From JBCCHY01 sp039028495 (GTDB taxonomy: Bacteria; Patescibacteriota; Saccharimonadia; Saccharimonadales; VXPC01): a stretch of DNA of 12,163 nt. Below, piece after piece: positions 7,125 through 12,163 of this stretch (its first letter is position 1; the number at the start of each line of letters is the position of its first letter). The position numbers were made by a program, and so were the translations under genes. The stretch is taken from contig JBCCHY010000029.1 of assembly GCA_039028495.1 (NCBI GenBank), forward strand, positions 1 through 12,163. The letters are read 5' to 3'. The notes beneath the pieces are model-generated. The model saw only the letters and a program-made list of their open reading frames with translations. It was not told the origin of the DNA and did not search any database.

Positions 7125-7589
7125 ATGAATAAGAGGCTCAAAAAGCATCACACGCTATTTGTAATTGTAGGTATTGCCAACACTGCGATTGATTTTCTGG
7201 TACTGAACTTTGTGTCGGCTTTTCTCGGGGTGCCTAGAGTGCCTGCAAATGTCGTTTCTGTATCTACGGCAATGAGCTTTAGCTACTTCGCTAACAAGCA
7301 ACTGGTGTTTGAGGGCAAGAAAAAGTCTCGGGCGCAGGCAGCACGATTCTTTGCAGTTACTATTATCTCGCTATATGTTTTGCAGACACTGGTTATTTTG
7401 CTACTCACTGAGGCCTGGACATGGCCTCTTGATACCGCCTATGACATTATCGACGCATTCAGCCTGAATATATCGAGAGATTTTGTCTATACTAATGGCT
7501 CTAAACTAGCTGCAACGGCATTCAGCATGGTGTTCAACTACCTGCTGTACAGTAGATATGTTTTTCACTCAAAGGATGGACGGGTATGA
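7125..7589 (+). CDS. GtrA family membrane protein (polyprenyl-linked sugar translocation)
   Basis: This 154-residue protein has four hydrophobic helices, the usual size and topology of GtrA. Family hallmarks include the G-x-x-N-T-x-x-D opening (IVGIANTAIDFLVLN), the central SYFANKQLVF segment after helix 2, RFFAV at the start of helix 3, and the C-terminal FNYLLYSRYVF. GtrA-like proteins are thought to flip or help flip undecaprenyl-phosphate-linked sugars, for O-antigen, teichoic acid or arabinogalactan decoration. Its stop codon overlaps the start of the GT2 gene by 4 bases (ATGA), which implies translational coupling. A leader-free promoter lies directly upstream, making this the first gene of a three-gene operon. 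Confidence 0.88.
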   Translation: MNKRLKKHHTLFVIVGIANTAIDFLVLNFVSAFLGVPRVPANVVSVSTAMSFSYFANKQLVFEGKKKSRAQAARFFAVTIISLYVLQTLVILLLTEAWTWPLDTAYDIIDAFSLNISRDFVYTNGSKLAATAFSMVFNYLLYSRYVFHSKDGRV

Positions 7590-8329
7590 AAAAGCTCAAA
7601 CTATCTATAGTCATTGGAGCCTATAGTGAAGCAGGCTTGATAGCTAACAGCCTGTCAGAAATTAAGAGCTATTTAAATGAAGTAAAACTACTATCAGATA
7701 CAGAGCTGATTGTTGTCACCGCTGATAGTGACGACGGGACAAAAGATATCGTTGCCGAAGGGCTTAAGCAGTTTCCGCACAGTAATCATATTCGGCCGGG
7801 TGAGCGAGTTGGTAAGGGTAGGGACATACGGCTTGGTATGCTGGCTAGCAAGGGGCAGTACGTCGTGTTCATGGATGCAGATCTAGCAACGCCGCTCACC
7901 AATCTGGCACCTATGCTCGACATGCTACAGGCTGGTGATGACGTAGTTATTGGCAAGCGGTCTCTAAGCACCATGCATAGTACTCTCACTAGGCGCCTGA
8001 CGTCACAGCTAAGCAATATAGCTATCCGGCTGATCCTCTGGCAGAATCTCAGTGATACCCAGTGCGGGTTCAAGGGCTTCAGCCAGCGAGCGGCGCACAG
8101 CATATTTTCAAAAACAAAGGTTAATGGCTGGGCATTTGATATAGAGGTTTTGGCTCTAGCAAAAAAGTATGGCTTGACTCGCCAAGAGATAGTTCTCGAT
8201 GACTGGAGCGACCCTAAACCACCTGGAGAGGGCTTGGTTGGGGACAGTCAGCTAAGGTCCATGGTAAGTAGTCTTATAGATGCACTAAAAATCCGCTGGA
8301 TGCTTATGACGGGAGCCTATGATGATTAA
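7586..8329 (+). CDS. GT2 family glycosyltransferase, polyprenyl-phosphate sugar synthase type
   Basis: This 247-residue soluble GT-A enzyme resembles dolichyl-phosphate beta-glucosyltransferase (Alg5) and related polyprenyl-phosphate glycosyltransferases. Visible features are the N-terminal LSIVIGAYSE strand-loop (6-15), a DSDDGT loop (47-52), VGKGRDIRLGM (75-85), the metal-binding DADLATP (97-103), the acceptor-side DTQCGFKGF (157-165) and GWAFDIEVL (181-189). These are the characteristic landmarks of this subgroup. It has no C-terminal membrane helices, unlike GtrB. It would charge a lipid phosphate with a sugar at the inner face of the membrane, for GtrA to move and the next enzyme to use. 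Its start overlaps the gtrA stop, and its last codons overlap the start of the GT39-like gene. The sugar cannot be told from the sequence. Confidence 0.88.
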   Translation: MKKLKLSIVIGAYSEAGLIANSLSEIKSYLNEVKLLSDTELIVVTADSDDGTKDIVAEGLKQFPHSNHIRPGERVGKGRDIRLGMLASKGQYVVFMDADLATPLTNLAPMLDMLQAGDDVVIGKRSLSTMHSTLTRRLTSQLSNIAIRLILWQNLSDTQCGFKGFSQRAAHSIFSKTKVNGWAFDIEVLALAKKYGLTRQEIVLDDWSDPKPPGEGLVGDSQLRSMVSSLIDALKIRWMLMTGAYDD

Positions 8330-9806
8330 ATTTCTGAGGCCCCACCTACCACTCCTAGCCATAATCGCTGTTAGTATGGTGCTGCAGCTTATAACTCTAG
8401 GTGAATGGAGCTATTGGTTTGACGAGGCATTTACATCTACTTTAATCCAATATGATTACTCTGAGATTCCTTACCGTACGGGCCTCGATGTTCATCCACC
8501 GCTCTATTACTTGTTGCTCAAGGTCTGGTCTGGGCTGCTACCGTTCGTGGAGATTAGCTGGAGGCTACGCCTATTCAGCGTTGCGCTCATGTGTACCGCC
8601 ATCTGGCTATCGTACAGACTGGTATCGCTACTAGCTGGTAGAAAGGCTGCATATTTCTCGGCCATGATGGTGGCTATAGGCCCGTACGTTGTTAGATATG
8701 GTATGGAAGCCCGGATGTATGCCTTGTCAGCATGTTTGATCCTGCTAATGACAATTGTGTTTGTACATCAAACCCGGAGCGAGAAGCCTTGGAGATGGGT
8801 CGTATACTCACTACTGCTTGGGGCAGTACTATACACCCATTACTTTGGTGCACTCGTGTTGTTTAGCCATGGCATGTATTGGATCCTTAGCTTAGACAAA
8901 ATCAGCTTTAAGCCGATGTCTATGCTAAAGGCTCTGCGTGTGCAGTGGCTGATGGCAGCTATAGGTGGTTTTTTACTTTTTGCACCCTGGGTTCCGAGCC
9001 TCCTTGACCAGCTCGGCCACGTAAACGCTGGCTTTTGGATACCGATAATTAGCTGGAATACGTTTCTTAACACGCTATCTCAACTACTGAGTTTTAACAG
9101 TATTAGTTCGCAGTTTACAGGCACACTTATTGCAGCCGTTTCACTAGCTATCTTTGCCGCACTGACATGGGCTTATGGACGCTACGCCAGACAGGAGGGT
9201 GATCTACTGCGGCTAAACTTGCTAATAGGGCCAGTTGCACTTGGTGCGCTCGTTTTGGCTGTATATTCGGTGCTGCCTTATACATCGAGTATCTACACCG
9301 ACAGGTATTTGAGTCAGCTTGCGCCGATATTCTACGCTGGTCTAGGACTGATTTTGTATCGTTTATGTAGCAGCAAGTATGCGCACAAGAACATACTAGT
9401 GGCAGCATCGATCCTAGTCAGTTTGGTGGGGGTGTCTAGCGTGCTAACAGGTAATGGAGGACCAATAGGTGATGGCAAGTTCAATGACAAGTCGTTAGCT
9501 GCGTATAGCGTGCTGACAGATGAGCAGAAGGATCTGCCAGTTGTGACCAGGGATTTTTGGCAGTACTACACGATGGCGCATTATCATCAGAGCAACGTTT
9601 ACATACATGACAAGCTAGACACAGGCTCTAGAGGTGCTGTCTTGATCTACGACAGACCAGATCTGCATCAGTCGAATGTGATGAGTGAAGAGGTGTTGTA
9701 TGTACACGATCGTTCGGCAGATGATTTGGGTGATAGCTGGCGGTATGTGCAGAACATATATCAAACAGATGGTATAACGATAGATCTTTACCGCTCGACT
9801 CTTTAG
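8322..9806 (+). CDS. GT39/ArnT-like polytopic glycosyltransferase
   Basis: This protein of about 494 residues has ten or more hydrophobic helices and a C-terminal extracytoplasmic tail of about 120 residues. It looks like a GT-C enzyme of the PMT/ArnT class. The first external loop holds the acidic pair in YWFDEAFT (Asp35, Glu36), where the catalytic Asp is expected. The conserved LDVHPPLYYLLLKVW segment (56-70) follows, and then a YGMEARMYAL motif, common in bacterial members. Such enzymes transfer a sugar from a polyprenyl-phosphate donor to a protein, lipid or glycan outside the membrane. The donor is probably made by the preceding GT2. An ATG at 8319 is also possible. I prefer 8322, which is 6 bases after GGGAG (8311-8315). 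The gene overlaps the GT2 gene by 8 bases and is the last of the operon. Confidence 0.85.
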   Translation: MIKFLRPHLPLLAIIAVSMVLQLITLGEWSYWFDEAFTSTLIQYDYSEIPYRTGLDVHPPLYYLLLKVWSGLLPFVEISWRLRLFSVALMCTAIWLSYRLVSLLAGRKAAYFSAMMVAIGPYVVRYGMEARMYALSACLILLMTIVFVHQTRSEKPWRWVVYSLLLGAVLYTHYFGALVLFSHGMYWILSLDKISFKPMSMLKALRVQWLMAAIGGFLLFAPWVPSLLDQLGHVNAGFWIPIISWNTFLNTLSQLLSFNSISSQFTGTLIAAVSLAIFAALTWAYGRYARQEGDLLRLNLLIGPVALGALVLAVYSVLPYTSSIYTDRYLSQLAPIFYAGLGLILYRLCSSKYAHKNILVAASILVSLVGVSSVLTGNGGPIGDGKFNDKSLAAYSVLTDEQKDLPVVTRDFWQYYTMAHYHQSNVYIHDKLDTGSRGAVLIYDRPDLHQSNVMSEEVLYVHDRSADDLGDSWRYVQNIYQTDGITIDLYRSTL

Positions 9807-9812
9807 GACTTG

Positions 9813-9821
9813 TGGTATAGT
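9813..9821 (+). promoter_or_regulatory. Extended -10 promoter of the RRM gene
   Basis: TGG TATAGT begins just after the GT39-like stop. Initiation near 9828 would give a leader of about 80 bases, long for this window. No convincing -35 hexamer is visible. Confidence 0.45.
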
Positions 9822-9871
9822 TACGGGTAGATGTATTAGCTCTTAGTAGTTCGTAGGTCGGTATTAACAAG

Positions 9872-9900
9872 CTGGGGACGCCCCAGAAATTAAAGGAGAA
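9872..9900 (+). promoter_or_regulatory. Leader hairpin next to the Shine-Dalgarno of the RRM gene
   Basis: CTGGGG (9872-9877) and CCCCAG (9881-9886) form a perfect, GC-rich 6-bp stem with a 3-base loop. A single-stranded A-rich stretch and the strong SD AAAGGAG (9892-9898) follow, 10 bases before the ATG. The hairpin lacks a T-run, so it is not a terminator. Its position suggests mRNA stabilisation, or control of translation by the encoded RNA-binding protein or by temperature. Confidence 0.5.
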
Positions 9901-9908
9901 ACACCCTA

Positions 9909-10160
9909 ATGGGTAATAAACTATTTGTAGGCGGACTGCCTTTTGCAACAACAACTGAAGAGCTAACTGCTCATTTCGCACAGTTTGGTACTGTCGAGGA
10001 CGCTATCGTGATGGTGGACCGTGAAACTGGCCGGTCACGCGGTTTTGGATTTGTGACTATGAGCACAGCCGAAGAAGCTAAAGCAGCTATCGATGGTGCT
10101 AACGGCAAAGACCTAGGCGGCAGAGAAATCACCGTCAACGAAGCCAAGCCTCGCAATTAA
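9909..10160 (+). CDS. Single-RRM RNA-binding protein
   Basis: This 83-residue protein is almost entirely one RNA recognition motif. RNP2 is LFVGGL (5-10) and RNP1 is RGFGFVTM (44-51), with the aromatic residues that stack on RNA bases intact (Phe6, Phe46, Phe48). The beta-alpha-beta-beta-alpha-beta order is complete. It matches the small bacterial RRM proteins known from cyanobacteria (Rbp) and other phyla, many of which are cold-induced, but it lacks the glycine-rich tail and ends at EAKPRN. It probably binds single-stranded RNA as a chaperone or post-transcriptional regulator. It has its own promoter, a structured leader and a strong SD, and appears to be transcribed alone. Confidence 0.93.
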   Translation: MGNKLFVGGLPFATTTEELTAHFAQFGTVEDAIVMVDRETGRSRGFGFVTMSTAEEAKAAIDGANGKDLGGREITVNEAKPRN

Positions 10161-10170
10161 ATAGTTACGC

Positions 10171-10197
10171 GAGTATATTGAGGTATAAGCAATACTC
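10171..10197 (+). other. AT-rich imperfect hairpin after the RRM gene
   Basis: GAGTATATTG (10171-10180) pairs with CAATACTC (10190-10197), leaving a 2-base bulge and a 9-base loop, 10 bases after the RRM stop. It could mark the RRM transcript's 3' end or lie in the promoter of the next gene. A weak TGTTAT box (10198-10203) follows, 9 bases before the ATG at 10213. Confidence 0.25.
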
Positions 10198-10212
10198 TGT
10201 TATTGTTAGTAT

Positions 10213-10866
10213 ATGGAGATAACGACTGAATGGATGGAGTCGCTGAGACATGTTGACCAAAGATATGCTCAGTATGGCTCTGCGGCGCTTTTGCCACAGG
10301 CAGTATTAGACCAGAGGCAACAGTCTTTTCTGAGAATTATTGAGAGCCTAGAGGGCGGCATGAAAGGCCCCGATTGCATAGAGCGACCACCGGACAACTC
10401 TCACTGGATGTGCGTGTTCCCACCGGGCTTGCCTTATCGGGTTGTTGACTCACAGGGGAAAGTTAGCCATGAGATGGTTAACAGTGACCATGAGTCTATG
10501 TCTACATTCCCGGCTAGCGGGGTGTTGGCCGTTGGTCATCATATTCTATACGTTGAGCTGGTTCGAGAGGCCGATGATATAGGCCCAACAGGTGTGGCAT
10601 TTAACTTAGGGCCATTTGTCCGTAGTTCAGCGTCTACAAAAGAGGCTCACCACAAAGCCAGGGCTCTTTCTTTAATGACTGAGATGTTTGGGATTATCGA
10701 CGAGATTAACCCAGCAGAGCCATGCATACCTCTACCGGGAGGCACGAGTATAGCGAACGTTGATCGAGCTGTTTTGCAAAGAAGAATGATGGGCGCAATG
10801 GGTGCGATTCCCATGTCGGGTGTATCAGGCTCTTTACCCTCTGTTCCTGATTCAGGCTACTTATAG
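10213..10866 (+). CDS. Hypothetical soluble protein, family not recognised
   Basis: I do not recognise this 217-residue protein. It has no membrane helix or signal peptide. An N-terminal helical part (1-48) is followed by a mixed alpha/beta region that includes HWMCVFPPGLPYRVVD (64-79), GVLAVGHHILYVELVRE (103-119) and GVAFNLGPFVRSS (127-139). A helix with an AHHKARALSLMTEMFG segment follows (145-160). The last 27 residues are Met, Gly, Ser and Pro rich and look disordered. No catalytic motif is evident; a His pair at 109-110 and another at 146-147 are the only suggestive polar clusters. The start is uncertain: the ATG at 10213 has no SD, and ATG at 10234 is an alternative. Its 3' end overlaps the convergent ligase gene by 10 bases. 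Confidence 0.6.
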   Translation: MEITTEWMESLRHVDQRYAQYGSAALLPQAVLDQRQQSFLRIIESLEGGMKGPDCIERPPDNSHWMCVFPPGLPYRVVDSQGKVSHEMVNSDHESMSTFPASGVLAVGHHILYVELVREADDIGPTGVAFNLGPFVRSSASTKEAHHKARALSLMTEMFGIIDEINPAEPCIPLPGGTSIANVDRAVLQRRMMGAMGAIPMSGVSGSLPSVPDSGYL

Positions 10867-11984
10867 CCGCTAGTGCCGTGGTGGAGGGTTGGGTATAGCT
10901 GGTCGTAAATCTGGTTTGCCTGTGTTTTCGTAAGAGTTTTCTCTAGGTCTCTGAGTGTTATGCGCACAAGGACATTTTTTTGGTCCGCGTTCATTCCTAG
11001 GTTTTTAATAGCTACTTTTGGCAGATCTTCGTACGCCGTCTCGGAGAGTACGTCTACCTGTTCGAGTATAGGGCGTTTATCACCTAGAGCAGTCATTATT
11101 GCCTGAGATATGTCCTCTTCTACGTAGGTAATAGGCACTGAATATGATATGTCCCGATGAATAGGCGGCATTAAAGAGACCTCTCTATAGGCTTTCAAGT
11201 CATGCATCTGTTTGGATATGCGCGGGTTGTCTGATCGTAGATAGCGGATATCTGGTATGTTTTTGAGAGTCATTACCAGACGATCAAGCCCCATTCCTAA
11301 CGCCCAGCCAGAGTATACTTCTGGGTCTAGACCATTTTTTGCGAGGACCTCCTCTTTTATGAGCCCGCACTCTAGTATCTCTATGTCTCGCCCGCCAGGG
11401 TGAACAGCATTTACCTCTCGACCTCCGTTCGTGTAGGGGTGTGGAGAATCTATGATGCGTAAGCTCCAGCCTGGGGCAGCGGCGTCTGCTATGTATCTAA
11501 CAGCATCTGTCAAAGTATCCTGAGTAACTTGGGGTCTAGACTCAGTTCTAACTATTCGCCATATGTCCATAGCCTGTATCTGGCCTACATGGGTCCGATC
11601 AGATACATCTCTACGATACTTGAGTCCTGGGACGATGATGATCACATCATCCCAGTCGGTTCTATTTGATAGTGACCTCATCGCGGGCGGTATACCAGCT
11701 GATGTCTGTGTACGTAGAAGCCGATCGTTATCGACGTAATGAGTATACGTGCTTGATCTGCCTATATTATCCGCTGGTATCAGCAGGTTATCGTAGTTGT
11801 CCTCGATCGTCACGATCGGGTCTTGTCGCCAGACTAGTATTTCACTGTCTGGATTAGTATCACGGATACGATCAACGATTTTCCGGTAAACTTTATTAAT
11901 TGCATGTGTTGAGCCGTCTTTTGTGTGGTCTAAGACTGATAGATATTTCTTTAGTTTGCTTTCAGGTATTGGTGTAATTGTCAT
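10857..11984 (-). CDS. Single-chain phenylalanyl-tRNA synthetase-like ligase (class II core + FDX-ACB)
   Basis: This is a class II aminoacyl-tRNA synthetase core of the PheS type (about residues 60-265, numbering from the ATG at 11996) followed by an FDX-ACB anticodon-binding domain (about 276-372, PPIHRDISYSVP to RITLRDLEKTLT). This order is that of monomeric mitochondrial PheRS, not of bacterial PheS/PheT. The ATP-binding elements are kept: motif 2 YRRD (127-130) and motif 3 GMGLDRLVM (234-242). Residues that bind phenylalanine in PheS are changed. HTS reads QTS (97-99), FHQxE reads IQAMD (140-144), and FPFTEP reads HPYTNG (186-191). The substrate may therefore differ from phenylalanine, and the family could be one of the PheS-related ligases of unknown role. 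The start is uncertain: GGAG overlaps the ATG at 11996 and lies 6 bases before the ATG at 11984, which I prefer. Confidence 0.8.
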   Translation of the reverse strand: MTITPIPESKLKKYLSVLDHTKDGSTHAINKVYRKIVDRIRDTNPDSEILVWRQDPIVTIEDNYDNLLIPADNIGRSSTYTHYVDNDRLLRTQTSAGIPPAMRSLSNRTDWDDVIIIVPGLKYRRDVSDRTHVGQIQAMDIWRIVRTESRPQVTQDTLTDAVRYIADAAAPGWSLRIIDSPHPYTNGGREVNAVHPGGRDIEILECGLIKEEVLAKNGLDPEVYSGWALGMGLDRLVMTLKNIPDIRYLRSDNPRISKQMHDLKAYREVSLMPPIHRDISYSVPITYVEEDISQAIMTALGDKRPILEQVDVLSETAYEDLPKVAIKNLGMNADQKNVLVRITLRDLEKTLTKTQANQIYDQLYPTLHHGTSGYK

Positions 11985-12162
11985 CATTATCTCCATCGAT
12001 ATTTTCTAAAACTAGTTTTGCTCGTCTTCGTGCATCTCTTTCTGCCCATAGCGCAGTTTTAGCGGTGAATGTACCACCGTTATTCTCGGGTGTTGGCGTT
12101 TGAAGTAGGTCAAGTGCCCATTCAATCTGAGAGGGGTTAGGTGCATTTGTTGGTTGTTTCTC
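11962..12162 (-). CDS. 3' part of an unidentified gene, overlapping the ligase start
   Basis: A reading frame enters from the right edge and stays open for 66 codons before a TGA at 11962-11964. The visible peptide contains SQIEWALDLLQTP, a GGTFTAKTALWAERDARRRAKLV stretch that is helical and basic (quoted only to show composition; key residues are Trp39, Arg42 and the Arg45-47 run), and an Asp/Asn-rich tail ending in NYTNT. I do not recognise the family. It ends 23 bases inside the preferred ligase start, so the two genes overlap and are probably co-transcribed, with translational coupling through the GGAG site in its last codons. The frame could be fortuitous, but its protein-like composition and the lack of any other gene in this stretch support it. 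Confidence 0.5.
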   Translation of the reverse strand, partial: EKQPTNAPNPSQIEWALDLLQTPTPENNGGTFTAKTALWAERDARRRAKLVLENIDGDNDDNYTNT

Positions 12163-12163
12163 A

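Noticed and set aside
9628..9981. A 117-codon leftward frame across the end of the GT39-like gene and the RRM leader
   Set aside because: It runs antisense to a gene, a promoter, a hairpin and an SD, with no ribosome site of its own and unlikely protein composition.
1..12163. TGA recoded to an amino acid, as in Gracilibacteria and Absconditabacteria
   Set aside because: TGA serves as the stop of the gtrA, CPBP-like and right-edge genes, and no gene needs TGA read-through.
1..12163. CRISPR arrays, insertion sequences, tRNA or rRNA genes
   Set aside because: I saw no spaced direct repeats, no transposase motifs and no cloverleaf or rRNA core sequence on either strand.

Overview
The window (12,163 bases, roughly balanced GC) is bacterial, gene-dense and free of mobile elements. 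The best guess for the host is a member of the Patescibacteria/CPR, perhaps a Saccharibacteria-like lineage. The reasons are several small envelope proteins without close textbook homologues, genes that appear to start without a leader beside genes with good Shine-Dalgarno sites, and compact, overlapping gene ends. This is an inference, since no rRNA or marker protein is present. TGA, TAG and TAA all act as stops, so there is no sign of a recoded genetic code.

Layout. (a) 1-2504: a palindromic terminator, a leftward degenerate CPBP/Abi-like membrane protein, and a divergent FAD-linked oxidase of the GlcD/D-lactate dehydrogenase type. (b) 2578-4413: an exported protein with two domains resembling the extracellular part of anti-sigma factor RskA, a hairpin terminator, and a HAD phosphatase. 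(c) 4466-7087, leftward: a membrane-anchored FecR-domain protein with two C-terminal FN3-like domains, preceded by a DUF3137-like four-helix membrane protein. (d) 7125-9806, rightward: a tight gtrA - GT2 - GT39-like glycosyltransferase operon with overlapping stops and starts. (e) 9807-10160: a single-RRM RNA-binding protein with a structured 5' leader. (f) 10213-10866: a soluble protein I do not recognise. (g) 10857-11996, leftward: a single-chain phenylalanyl-tRNA synthetase-like ligase, overlapped at its 5' end by a gene that runs off the right edge.

How the genes fit together. The centre is an envelope block. A GT2 enzyme would make a polyprenyl-phosphate sugar, GtrA would move it across the membrane, and the GT39-like enzyme would attach the sugar to an external acceptor. 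The exported RskA-like and FecR-FN3 proteins are surface proteins of unknown partner and could be acceptors or structural parts.

The most notable item is the synthetase-like ligase. It has the domain order of mitochondrial PheRS (catalytic core plus FDX-ACB) and keeps the class II ATP-binding motifs, but several amino-acid-binding residues are changed. It may activate something other than phenylalanine. A second theme is promoter structure: TATAAT-like boxes lie 6-8 bases before several ATG codons, which points to leaderless transcripts.
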